Positions 1 through 9,257 of a stretch of DNA of 55,499 nt are shown in pieces. The stretch spans positions 1 to 55,499 of the forward strand of contig JAAUQL010000030.1 in NCBI GenBank assembly GCA_012033595.1. Reading direction: 5' to 3'. Position 1 is the first letter of the stretch. Each line of letters opens with the position of its first letter. Position numbers and translations under genes: made by a program. Source of the DNA: Cyclobacteriaceae bacterium (GTDB lineage Bacteria; Bacteroidota; Bacteroidia; Cytophagales; Cyclobacteriaceae). The notes beneath the pieces were generated by a model. The model made no database searches. It saw only the letters and a program-made list of their open reading frames with translations, and was not told where the DNA came from.

Positions 1-260
1 AATAGTTCAATTGGATTTGTTTGCCTTAAAAAAGGGGGGTGTTTTTCAAAATATCGAAAAATCACCTTAGAACTCAATTTTAGACCCTTTTTTGCCTAAA
101 TTGGAATTTGGTCGGATGACAATAATATTTAATTTCAAATTGGTAATTGGGGAGCAGTGGTTCGTTATTGGCAGTTTTTGGCTTAAGCCGTAAGCTTGAA
201 GCCTTAAGCTGTTAGTCGCAAGCTATTGCAAGTATCCTGTAGTCTGTGGCTTCACAACCA
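1..260. other. Gene-free left edge with TAAGC-rich inverted repeat
   Basis: No coding region is supported here. Positions 181-232 hold a patchwork of degenerate direct and inverted copies of TAAGC/GCTTA. The clearest inverted pair is GCTTAAG at 181-187 with CTTAAGC at 203-209, enclosing the palindrome AAGCTT at 192-197. It lies about 50 bases past the stop of the leftward polyferredoxin gene and could fold in its transcript, but no T-tract follows on that strand, so a terminator is not supported. Confidence 0.35.
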
Positions 261-2014
261 TCAACCATTTATCCTGCCTGCTTCTATTCCATTCTCCAGT
301 TTCAAAACCCCTCGCGGGCACACGGCAGCGCAAATACCACATCCAACACACGATGCGCGCACTATGTTTTGACCCCGCTGTGCATACCAGCGCACATCTA
401 TACCCATTTCGCAATAGGTGCTGCAATTGCCACATGATATGCATTGTCCTCCGTTGGTGGTGATCCTAAATTTAGATTTGAACCGCTGCACAATGCCCAG
501 ATAGGCTGCGAGCGGACAGCCAAAACGGCACCAGACCCGGTTGCCCATGAGGGGATAAAAACCGGTACCCACCACACCGGCAAAAATAGAACTGATCAAA
601 AACCCATAGCTGGCCTTGATCGATTCCGTGCCTATACCCAGTATGGAATAGCTTCCGCTAAAGAAAGTATAGAGTACCGCCCCGGTGTTGAGAACGGCAA
701 AAACCAAAACGGAATGCACCATCCAACGCTCTATTTTCCAAGCGGTGAGCGACTTATCTGATAGCTGACGGTATGGATCGCCGAGCGTTTCGGCCAGTCC
801 GCCACAGCCACAGACCCATGAGCAATACCATCGTTTGCCATAGAAATAGGTGATGAGGGGCACGGCAATGATGATGAGGGCGATGCCCCAGAACAGCATA
901 AACCACCCCAGCATGCCGCTTTCCATGAGCGTGTTCAGATGATACCCATAAAAAAAGTCATAGTCCAGCGGCCAGATGTTTTTGAAGTCGTAGCCGGGTT
1001 TGTTGAGGGCTATAAGTATCTCGGGAATGATAAAAGCCAGTGCCGTCTGAAAGAAAATGACAGAAATGGTGCGGATGGTCTGGTAGGGATTGCCCCGGTA
1101 TTTGAGCAACATCCTGATGCCCATGACGGCGATAACTAGTGTGTACATGGTTCCATACAAAAACCAGTGGCTCGCCGGGCCGCCATTGAGCCGGTAGCTG
1201 ATCGGATCCACCAGCAGCACCCAGTTGGTTAGATACTCCGGATAGAAATACAAAACGATGTAAAATCCGATCATGAAGCTGCCCAGCACGATGCCAAGCC
1301 ACCCACGGCTGGTCATGGAGCTGTGAAAAATATGATTGTTTTTGATGCCCCTGGTTTCGCGGGCATAAGCACCATAGAAGTAGAGGAATGCACCAAGGGT
1401 CATGAGGCCGAAACTCATAAAAAACCATAATGCATGTTGGCGCTGCAATACCCCCTGGCTCGATGCCTTGGTGATGGAAAAAGCACGCTTTTGCTGGCAT
1501 AGTCGTCAAAGGCTCTTTGATAGGACAGGCTGTTGTTGTAGCTGCTTATAGCGTTGCCCAGCTTGTTTTCGAGTTCTTCTTGCGAGGCAAAGGAAAGGCC
1601 TTCGATCCATCCGGTGTAGTCTTTCAGCGCCTTGATTTTTTCTGTGGCTACCTCGTCTGAGGCTGAGATTTCCTCGTCGATGGTTTTCGGGTCAAAAATA
1701 TATTTACCGTTGACTGCGGATCTGGTGGCTATTTTGGCTGCCAAATCAGGAGCAAGGGCATAGCGGTCGACAATGGCGCTGTTTGCCTTGTCGATGGCCG
1801 ATTTCAGGTCGTGGACAAAGGACACATTGGAGGTGTACTCCTTGTTCTGCATACTTCGGGTGGCCATCCGCAGTGCATCATATTTTTCACCTTTCCCCTG
1901 GCTTTCGATCACCTTTTCCGTAAGGATATAATCACTGAGGGTGAGTGAGATGATAAAGGCCGAAAATCCGAAAATAAACAATCCCAGCCCTCCGATTTTC
2001 ATGTACTGTTTCAT
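261..2014 (-). CDS. Membrane-bound polyferredoxin (NapH/NosR-like 4Fe-4S protein), frameshifted
   Basis: Likely an integral-membrane electron-transfer protein. The N-terminal part (frame 2014-1415) has one membrane segment near residues 5-27 followed by an extracytoplasmic-looking helical region of about 150 residues. The rest (frame 1448-261) has several membrane helices, the cysteine motifs WYCSWVCGCGG and WCRFGCPLA typical of NapH/NosR/CcoG-type proteins, and two ferredoxin motifs near the C-terminus (CISCGNCSTYC and CVGCGICAAVC). The two frames join if one base is added to the A5 run at 1478-1482, which reads SVLFSITKASSQG across the junction and gives about 584 residues. A separate start at TTG 1448 for the second part is the less likely alternative. 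It begins 9 bases after the FAD oxidoreductase stop, so the two are probably co-transcribed and may pass electrons from NAD(P)H into or across the membrane. The partner and electron acceptor are not visible. Confidence 0.72.
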
Positions 2015-2023
2015 CTGCGTTGT

Positions 2024-3353
2024 TTAATTGAAAAGCGCTAAAAATCCGTGATTATGTTTGCTTTCGATCGGGTCGTGTGAAAATTTCTCATGGTATAGTT
2101 CCAGTAGTTGTTTTTCATGTCTGTCAAAAAATTCCGGATCAAAATTGGCTTTTTTCAGGTTTTTGATCACTTCCTTTATTGAGGTGCCCTGCCTTAGCCA
2201 CTGGTCGCATACCTCATGGCGGTAGCGAATGCCCATCAGGTTAAAGCCCACTACTGTTCCTCCTGCTTTTTCATAGGCTATCCTGATGGATTTTTGACCG
2301 TCTTCATGCTGCCAATAGAGGCAATCGACCGTATCGTCCGGCTTGGCGTTGATGTCGCCATAAACCTGATATTCCATGTCGAAGAATTTGGCCGAATTAA
2401 ACCAGGGGCCGGGTCGGTAGGCGGTTCGCTGGCCACAAATGGTTTTGGCAACTGCTTCACCATGCATTCTGCCGGTGTACCAAACCTGTTCTACAGGCTT
2501 GCGGCCCGCTATGGGCGGATCAAATTGTGCACAATCTCCAATGGCATACACACCGGGAATATTTGTTTCGAAATATTCGTTGATCACCACCCGCGGATGG
2601 TATGGAGTTTACTTGATTTTATGAAGTCGATATTTGGACGTACGCCGGCGGTGAGGCCTACAAACTGGCATGGGATTTCTTCGCCATTTGTCAGCACCAC
2701 TGCCTTCACCCTGCCTTGTTCATTGGCCAATATTTCTTTCAATTCTGTCTTCAACATCAGGTCAATCTTGTTATTTACAATTTGTTGGTTGACCATGGCC
2801 GACTCTTCTTTGGGCAATATGCTATTCCAAAAACTGGGCTCACGAACCAAAAAGGTAGTAGGGATTTTCCTTGAATGTAGCATTTCGGCCATTTCTATAC
2901 CAATCAAACCACCGCCTACGATCACCGCCCGATCGATGTTTTTGGTATAGACCTCCATGTTTTCCAGGTCCTGATAGCTATACATGCCCTGTACTCCTTT
3001 GAGATCCTGGCCGGGCCAGCCAAACTTATTGGGCACTGAACCTGTAGCCACGATCAATACATCGTACGACATTTTGCCGCCGTGATGCAAGAGCAAAGTT
3101 TTGGCATCGGTGTCTATGGTGGTCACCAAATCGCGGAGCAGCTTTATGCGGTTTTTTCCCAGAACCAGTCTTCGTATGGTTTGGTGTGCTCGTACTTCAT
3201 GTGCCCCATGTACATGTACATAAGGGCCGTGCGGGAAAAAAAATGGTCGGTTTCGGCAGAAATCACCGAAATGGTGTCGTTGCTGCGCTTGCGAATGTGT
3301 CTGGCGGCAGTAATGCCCGAAATACCATTTCCGATTATGATGATGTGGCGCAT
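2024..3353 (-). CDS. NAD(P)/FAD-dependent oxidoreductase, two frameshifts
   Basis: A pyridine nucleotide-disulphide oxidoreductase-type flavoprotein resembling rubredoxin reductase and the N-terminal half of NirB. It starts at ATG 3353 with an FAD-binding GNGISG motif. A second dinucleotide-binding motif (VGGGLIGIE) lies mid-protein, and the FAD-closing motif GVYAIGDCAQ lies about two thirds along, followed by a C-terminal domain of roughly 130 residues. It reads in three frames: 3353 to about 3150, then to about 2590, then to 2024. One extra base in the A6 run (T run on plus) at 3151-3156 gives EKNRIKLL, and one in the C3 run at 2590-2592 gives TIRGVVINEYF. The repaired protein is about 443 residues. 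It is upstream of, and almost touching, the polyferredoxin gene, which suggests it feeds that protein electrons. The natural substrate cannot be told from sequence. Confidence 0.75.
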
Positions 3354-3746
3354 AGAGGAGGTAAAATGATAGATGACACGGATTTTTTACTTTTCCGAAC
3401 CTGGTCGAAATCAAAATTAAAAGTACTCAAGTTTGGCAACTTTAATACAAATATCCAACCCACTTAAGACTTAGTACATACTGAGGTCGCCCACACTACA
3501 GTTTTTGCCTGTGAATGGGGGTGTGCAGGCTCTTCAGGCCATACCGATGGCGCTGCAAGGCCTTTCGGGAATGGTCGGGACTTTAAGAGGTGAAAATTTG
3601 CAGGGTGTGGGCAGCCAATTGCCCAAATGATCGTGTGGTTGGTTATAAAAATCCGCAAACAAAGCTTCCGATTGCTGATATTTGCCATGGTTTCGTGGAG
3701 GCCTGTTTTTTGGTAGGCCATATGTGATCAAATTAAAAAACAAAAC
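3354..3746. other. Intergenic region between divergent genes
   Basis: About 390 bases separate the leftward oxidoreductase from the rightward holin-like gene. Short open frames on the minus strand have no recognisable product or start signal. The complementary octamers GCCCACAC (near 3488) and GTGTGGGC (near 3605) are too far apart to call a hairpin. I see no RNA gene or exact TAnnTTTG box. Confidence 0.4.
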
Positions 3747-4097
3747 ATGGAAATTTTATTGAAAATAATTGTTACCCCGATTATCATCATATTGATGTCC
3801 CGATTCACCAATACCATTCATATCCGCGACAATAAAGCCGCGGTGGTGGCTTCCATCGCCATATTGGTCATTGGTTTTTTCATCGGTTGGCTGCTCACAC
3901 TCATTTTCAACATTGCCACATTAGGAGTTTTCTGGATTTTTGGCTTAGGGATCATTACACGCACCCTGGCCTACGCCATTGTGATTGAAATAGTTGACAA
4001 AGCTTTAGACGGTTTCGATACCCGGGGATTTATGCCTTCCTTTTGGTTGTCGGTGGTGCTGGCTCTTGCCTGGAGTGTTTTGGATATGTTGTTCTAA
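3747..4097 (+). CDS. Phage_holin_4_2-type small membrane protein
   Basis: A 116-residue protein made almost entirely of hydrophobic helices: three to four membrane segments near residues 5-20, 32-55, 57-85 and 98-115. Size and layout match the four-helix family named after mycobacterial phage holins (DUF360-like), common as a chromosomal single gene in Bacteroidota and not evidence of a prophage. The residues RDNKAA lie in the loop between the first and second helices, and a charged DKALDGFDTRGF loop precedes the last one. The gene stands alone, convergent with aspartate kinase. The function of the chromosomal members is unknown. Confidence 0.65.
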   Translation: MEILLKIIVTPIIIILMSRFTNTIHIRDNKAAVVASIAILVIGFFIGWLLTLIFNIATLGVFWIFGLGIITRTLAYAIVIEIVDKALDGFDTRGFMPSFWLSVVLALAWSVLDMLF

Positions 4098-4221
4098 AAC
4101 ACCTGCGCTCCAAGGCAGGCTTTCTGCCGGGCATGCTAAGGTCGTGCTCGTTGCTTGTAGCATTCATGTAATGTCACCATTCGGGATGTGGCAAGCTGCG
4201 AGCCCTGAGGTCGCCGGGCTA

Positions 4222-5484
4222 CTAGCCCCGGTCGCGCACCAGCAACTGGATGTTTTTCTTATCGCGATGCTCCAGTATCAGTTCCTTGTTTTTCATTACC
4301 CGCTCCACGGTCGATTCATCAAAATAGCGTATAGTGATCAGTTCCAGATTATTTTCATGAATCACCTTAAAGTCTTCACTAAGTTGCTCGAGTATCCGGG
4401 GCAGCTTGCGCTTGTCGTTGTTGATGCAAATGGTAAAGTTGAGGGCTGTATTTTGCATCAGGTTAATTTTAACGCGGTTTTCCGAAAGTATGCCGAAGAT
4501 GGTTTGCAGGTTGTCTTCGGCAATAAATGAAAAATCTTCCGGCGAGATGCGTATCAAGACCTGATCCATTTTAAATATAAAAGAAGGCACTAATTTTTCG
4601 TATTCCACATTGCTGATCACGGTTCCTTTGGCTTCCGGATGAATAAAGGACTTTACATGAAGGTCTATGTTTTTGTTTTGAAGGGGCTTTATGGTCTTGG
4701 GGTGAATCACGCTGGCGCCGTAGTAGGCCAGTTCTATGGCATCACGATAGCTGAGTTCTTCCAGCAATACGGTTTCGTCAAACCATTTGGGGTCAGCGTT
4801 GAGCACGCCGGGCACGTCTTTCCATATCACCAGTTTTTTTGCTCCCAACGCATGGGAAAGTATGGCTCCGGTATAGTCGGATCCTTCGCGACCCAGTGTG
4901 GTAGTGATGTTGTCAATGGTGCTGCCCATAAATCCCTGTGTGACCAGAATGTCGTCTTTCGCAAAGGTGAAATGCTCGTTTACCAGGCGGTTGGTAAGTT
5001 CCCAATTGATGCGCGCTTCGCGGTAGGTATTGTTGGTCTTGATCGAAAAGCGTATATCGATCCATTTGGCCTCCATGTGCTGCGATTTCAGAAAGTGCGC
5101 CACAATCTTCGAACTCAGGATCTCGCCAAAGCAAATGATCTGATCGTAGTCGTGGTCGAAGCTGAGGGATGGTTCTTTTTCCAGTATCCATCCCAGCTCT
5201 TCGAGTTGCTCAGTGATGTCTGCATAAACCGGATGATTTTTATCTTCAAAGAGATGTTCGATTATATCAAAATGGTATTTCTTCAAAACGCCCATCTCAG
5301 AGGCAAGTTTTTCGGCATCTCTGTTCACATAGCTTTCAATGATCCGTTCCAGGTTGTCGGTAGTTTTGCCCATGGCCGATATCACCACCGCCAGTTTGCC
5401 GCTATGGTTTTTAATGATGTCAGATACGTTTCTTACTGCTTCGGCACTTTTAATTGAGGCGCCTCCAAATTTGTATACCAGCAT
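4222..5484 (-). CDS. lysC: Aspartate kinase
   Basis: Phosphorylates L-aspartate, the first step towards lysine/diaminopimelate, threonine and methionine. The start is placed at ATG 5484, where the kinase signature KFGGAS follows directly after MLVY. The open frame continues 14 codons further upstream (to 5526), but that extension is not typical of the family. The corrected length is 420 residues. Visible motifs are FGEILSSKI, GFMGSTIDNITTTLGREGSDYTGAIL (in two overlapping blocks, substrate and ATP site) and IHPKTIKPL. The last roughly 130 residues form tandem ACT domains, which usually sense the end product. It is monofunctional, not fused to homoserine dehydrogenase. The gene is divergent from the TPR protein at 5626. 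Confidence 0.9.
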   Translation of the reverse strand: MLVYKFGGASIKSAEAVRNVSDIIKNHSGKLAVVISAMGKTTDNLERIIESYVNRDAEKLASEMGVLKKYHFDIIEHLFEDKNHPVYADITEQLEELGWILEKEPSLSFDHDYDQIICFGEILSSKIVAHFLKSQHMEAKWIDIRFSIKTNNTYREARINWELTNRLVNEHFTFAKDDILVTQGFMGSTIDNITTTLGREGSDYTGAILSHALGAKKLVIWKDVPGVLNADPKWFDETVLLEELSYRDAIELAYYGASVIHPKTIKPLQNKNIDLHVKSFIHPEAKGTVISNVEYEKLVPSFIFKMDQVLIRISPEDFSFIAEDNLQTIFGILSENRVKINLMQNTALNFTICINNDKRKLPRILEQLSEDFKVIHENNLELITIRYFDESTVERVMKNKELILEHRDKKNIQLLVRDRG

Positions 5485-5625
5485 GCTTTTTTCATTTTTA
5501 AAACCAAAAATAATTACATTATTCATATCTACACACTCAAAAAATGATTTTATGGTTTACATTTATGCCTGTAGAGTGGCAAGGCTTGGGCTTGGGTTTA
5601 GTGCATTTATTTTTTTTTTTGAACC

Positions 5626-7113
5626 ATGAAGATTTATTTGTTTCTGAGCGTGCTCATCTATATTGTTCCCATCCAGCTCACCGGACAGCAATTGCTCGAT
5701 AGCCTGCAACAGGAAATGAAAGGCGCGAGCGATTCGCTCAAAGTGGAACTGTACATCGAAATGTCCAGAGCTGTGGTTTCTCGCGATATGGTAGCAGCTT
5801 TGGCTTACGCCCAAAACGCCGAAAAGGTAGCCCTGAATATGGGCGATAGGTTGCAGTTGGCCAAATCATGGAATACACAAGGGGTGTACTACTACTATCT
5901 GAACGAACTGGAACTGTCTAATGAACTATACTACCAGGCGCTCAGCATCTTCGATTCTTTACAATATATTCATGGAATAGCAAATTCGTTAAACAACCTC
6001 GGTTGGAACTACAAGGTTCAGAACCGCATTGACGAGGCCATCGAATATTTCAACAAAGCCCTGGCTTACGCCGAAAAAACCAATGACCCCAATCTTGTTC
6101 AGGCCATACTCAATAATTTTGGCACGGTGTATAGAAACCAGAAAGAATATGACAAGGCACTGGGAATCTATGAGCGTTCGCTGCAAATAAACCGACAGTT
6201 GGGTAATAAAAAATGGGAGGCCTACAACCTCAACAATATCGGCTTGGTAAATATGGATATGGGATACCTGCAAAATGCTCTGGAGCATTTGGAATTGGCC
6301 AGGGAAATAAACCGGACACAGGGTTTTTTGGAGGAACTTACCCGCAACACGCTCAATATGGCCAAGGTATATATTCTGAAAAAGGACTTCGGCAGTGCGG
6401 AACGCTACCTTCATGATGCGCACCTGGCCATAGAGGCCAACGGTTTCAAAAGATTGAGATTGGAATATTTTAACTACCTGGTAGATTTGTGCGAAAGCAA
6501 AGGGGATTATAAAAAGGCCCTGGAGTACGAGAGGGAACAAAACCGGCTCAACAATGAATTGAACCGGCTGGCTTACGATGAAAAAATGGCAGAATTGCAG
6601 ACCAAATTTGAAGTGGCCGAAAATGCCAGGAACTTAAACCTGGCCGAACGAAAGCTGAGCCAGCAACGACTGGTCATAATCAGTGGTATCGCCATGTTTT
6701 TTTTACTGTTTGGCATCTTGATTTTAGTGTTGAAGCTATTTAAATCAAATAATGCCTGGGCCAAAAGCATCCAAAAACTCAATAGCGAAATAGAGGATAA
6801 AGCCGAAGCCCTGCGATTGATGAATGAAGAGGTGAAAATGATAAACAGCAACCTGGAAAAAGCAGTGGAAGACCGCACGGATAAAATAAAGGCTCAAAAC
6901 CAGAAGCTGGTCGAATATGCATTTATCAACTCACACGAAATCAGGGGGCCCTTGGCAAGGGTGATGGGGCTGGTGTATCTGATGGGTCTGGAAAATAAAA
7001 TCCTGCTCGGCGACGAGTCTTTTGCCATGCTCATGGAGGCAACATTCGAGCTGGATCATGTAATCAAAAAAGCCAGTCAATTGCTGGAAAATGAAGAAAT
7101 TTTGACAAAATAA
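5626..7113 (+). CDS. TPR protein with membrane segment and orphan histidine-kinase H-box
   Basis: A 495-residue protein with a signal peptide (residues 1-20), about six tetratricopeptide repeats (residues 60-300), a coiled coil, one membrane helix near 347-370 and a cytoplasmic coiled coil. It ends in a 60-residue segment that looks like the dimerisation/phosphoacceptor helices of a histidine kinase: FINSHEIRGPLARVMG, with the candidate phosphorylated His at about residue 437. There is no ATP-binding domain (no N, G1 or G2 box): the protein stops 58 residues after that His, and the next gene starts 134 bases later. The layout therefore resembles a sensor kinase that has kept only the H-box helices. 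It may dock on, or be phosphorylated by, another kinase; this is inference. No response regulator is next to it. Confidence 0.7.
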   Translation: MKIYLFLSVLIYIVPIQLTGQQLLDSLQQEMKGASDSLKVELYIEMSRAVVSRDMVAALAYAQNAEKVALNMGDRLQLAKSWNTQGVYYYYLNELELSNELYYQALSIFDSLQYIHGIANSLNNLGWNYKVQNRIDEAIEYFNKALAYAEKTNDPNLVQAILNNFGTVYRNQKEYDKALGIYERSLQINRQLGNKKWEAYNLNNIGLVNMDMGYLQNALEHLELAREINRTQGFLEELTRNTLNMAKVYILKKDFGSAERYLHDAHLAIEANGFKRLRLEYFNYLVDLCESKGDYKKALEYEREQNRLNNELNRLAYDEKMAELQTKFEVAENARNLNLAERKLSQQRLVIISGIAMFFLLFGILILVLKLFKSNNAWAKSIQKLNSEIEDKAEALRLMNEEVKMINSNLEKAVEDRTDKIKAQNQKLVEYAFINSHEIRGPLARVMGLVYLMGLENKILLGDESFAMLMEATFELDHVIKKASQLLENEEILTK

Positions 7114-7209
7114 AAGTACGGGATCCCCTCCAACGACATTTTTTCGGCATAAGTTATTCAAAAACCAATTTCTGTCTCCACCATATTTTACATCGAGAGG
7201 CTAAGTTTT

Positions 7210-7217
7210 TACATTTG
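7210..7217 (+). promoter_or_regulatory. Bacteroidota -7 box TACATTTG
   Basis: Exact match to the Bacteroidota TAnnTTTG -7 consensus, 30 bases before the ATG of the ASPIC/UnbV gene. The -33 TTTG element is not clear: only a T-rich stretch occurs at the expected spacing. Confidence 0.45.
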
Positions 7218-7246
7218 CGCTGCTTTTTAATTCCTTATTAAATAAC

Positions 7247-8902
7247 ATGTTCAAACATTTATCCTCCTTGTGCTCCATTGCCATGCTTGCTGGTGCTTCG
7301 CTCGCCTTTGGTCAGAGCAAAGCCCTTACATTCACCGATATCGCCAAAAAAGCGGGCATAAGCTTTAAATACAATTTTGGAGATTTTACCTATGAGAATA
7401 TCCTCGAAAGCAGTGGGTCGGGCATTACGGTGTTCGATTTCGACAACGATGGGTTTATGGATATTTACATGCTCAATGGCACCTGGCTCAAGGGGATCAG
7501 CGATGAAGAGGGCAGGGTTTTTGAAAATACGCCAAACGAACTGTATCGCAACAACGGCGATGGCACATTTAGTGAAATGGCGCACAAAGCAGGAGTCGAT
7601 GACAGGCATTGGAGCATGGCTGCCGGCGCGTTTGATTATGATGGTGATGGCGATCAGGATTTATACCTGCTCAACTACGGGCCAAATGTCTTCTATAGAA
7701 ACAACGGCGATGGCACGTTCACTGATATTGCTTCACAAATAGGTCTTGAGGGCCCAGCGCGCCTCAATGGATGGGAGAAATGGAGCGTCGGCGTCGCCCT
7801 ATGGGATATCGATGCCGATGGCCTTGCAGATCTGATGGTGGGTAATTTTCTGGCTTTCGATCCACAATATGTTTCACCAACCATGCCCACCATGATGCCG
7901 CATCCTTCGGAGTATGGCGGTCAGGCTTCACTGCTGTATCGGCAAAAAACAGATGGTACATTTGAGGAAATCACAAATCAGGCAGGGTTGTACTATCCCG
8001 AATCCAAATGCATGGGACTTACGGTATTTGACTATGACATGGATGGCGATCTCGATCTCTTTCAGGGCAATGATCACCAGGCAAATTTTTTGTTCCGCAA
8101 CGATGGAGCGTTGAAATTTACGGAAGTAGCCATGGCTGCCGGGGTGGCCGTCAATGATCAGGGACAGGTGACCGGATCGATGCACGGCACTATTGGAGAT
8201 ATTGATAACGACGGGCTTATCGATCTGCTGGTGACAGACCTCAAATATGGAGCGCTGTACCGCAACAGGGGCAATGGTCTGTTTGAAGATATCACGCGCC
8301 AAAGCGGAATAGCCGATGTTTTTCAGGGCAAAGGTCAATGGGGCGCCCAGTTTTTTGATTTCGATAACGATGGAGACCTTGATATTTTTGTGGCCAATGG
8401 CACCGCCGAAGAGCTGAAATTGCAATTGCCCCTCTTGCTCGAAAATGATGGTCGTGGTCATTTTACCAATATCGGGCCACGGATTAGCCCTTATTTCACC
8501 GAAAAAAGGTCGGGCAGGGCCGCAGCGATCCTGGACTACGACAATGATGGCGACCTCGATCTGATGGTGTCACATATAGACTTGAAAGCCACACCAGCCT
8601 TGCTGCAAAATAAGGGCAATGGAAATTATTGGTTGGGAATTTCACTTGAAGGAAAATTTGGACCGGCATCAGCGATAGGTGCCATCGTTACCATAAAAAC
8701 GGCAGATATAACACAAGTGCTTATACACCACCCGGCCAACAGTTATCTCAGTTGGAACGACCCGCGAATGCATGTCGGGCTTGGCAAATTTGATAAGATC
8801 GACACATTGGAAATTGCCTGGCCTCAGGGACAAAAAGAAACATATAAGGATATAACAGCAGGGAAATATATAAGAATTATCCAGGGTTCAGGATTGAAAT
8901 AG
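7247..8902 (+). CDS. Secreted CRTAC1/ASPIC-UnbV FG-GAP repeat protein
   Basis: A 551-residue exported protein with a signal peptide at residues 1-22 (ending LAFGQ). At least seven FG-GAP/VCBS-type calcium-binding loops of the form D-x-D-x-D-G-x-x-D are visible: DFDNDGFMD, DYDGDGDQD, DIDADGLAD, DYDMDGDLD, DIDNDGLID, DFDNDGDLD and DYDNDGDLD. They are spaced to form a beta-propeller like the integrin head. The last 80 residues match the ASPIC/UnbV domain (LGKFDKIDTLEIAWPQG). Such proteins are frequent in Bacteroidota and Planctomycetes; most are uncharacterised, with adhesion or surface binding as the usual guess. The gene stands alone with its own promoter box. Confidence 0.85.
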   Translation: MFKHLSSLCSIAMLAGASLAFGQSKALTFTDIAKKAGISFKYNFGDFTYENILESSGSGITVFDFDNDGFMDIYMLNGTWLKGISDEEGRVFENTPNELYRNNGDGTFSEMAHKAGVDDRHWSMAAGAFDYDGDGDQDLYLLNYGPNVFYRNNGDGTFTDIASQIGLEGPARLNGWEKWSVGVALWDIDADGLADLMVGNFLAFDPQYVSPTMPTMMPHPSEYGGQASLLYRQKTDGTFEEITNQAGLYYPESKCMGLTVFDYDMDGDLDLFQGNDHQANFLFRNDGALKFTEVAMAAGVAVNDQGQVTGSMHGTIGDIDNDGLIDLLVTDLKYGALYRNRGNGLFEDITRQSGIADVFQGKGQWGAQFFDFDNDGDLDIFVANGTAEELKLQLPLLLENDGRGHFTNIGPRISPYFTEKRSGRAAAILDYDNDGDLDLMVSHIDLKATPALLQNKGNGNYWLGISLEGKFGPASAIGAIVTIKTADITQVLIHHPANSYLSWNDPRMHVGLGKFDKIDTLEIAWPQGQKETYKDITAGKYIRIIQGSGLK

Positions 8903-9257
8903 GCAACTGCATGCCTTGACCCCTCACCCTCATTGTTGTTCTGTTTTTCCGGTTTATTGGTGTAAATAAAAATCTCAAATCCTTCCCCATTTGTGGTTTT
9001 GTAAAAACCAGTCGCCAACATATTGTGCCAATACCTTGAATGGCTGATCATAGTAGTGGAAATTATTACTGGTTTTTTGCACTTTGCAGTCCGACAGGCA
9101 GCGAGAACCCCGCTTTGCAACTATGCGAACAACTCAACGAACAGGCGTTCATCGGGGGAGATAGTCACATAAATCCATTTATTTAAAACTTTTGAATTAA
9201 AACAAAAAGGAAGTATAATTGGATTAGCTTATAACTAAACCACAAGACATTTCTTTC
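8903..9257. other. Intergenic region before the RND operon
   Basis: About 355 bases without a convincing gene. A minus-strand open frame of 98 codons (9120-8824) runs into the preceding gene and has no recognisable domain. I see no clear terminator, regulator-binding palindrome or RNA, although the promoter of the efflux operon is expected here. Confidence 0.4.

Noticed and set aside
3464-3743. Two overlapping minus-strand open frames upstream of the holin-like gene
   Set aside because: Different frames with no domain, no start signal and unlike composition; most likely chance frames in an intergenic region.
3747-4097. Prophage signal from the holin-like protein
   Set aside because: The family is widespread as a lone chromosomal gene in Bacteroidota and no phage structural, lysis or integration gene is near.
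8824-9120. Minus-strand 98-codon frame before the RND operon
   Set aside because: Overlaps the end of the preceding gene, has no domain and no promoter box.
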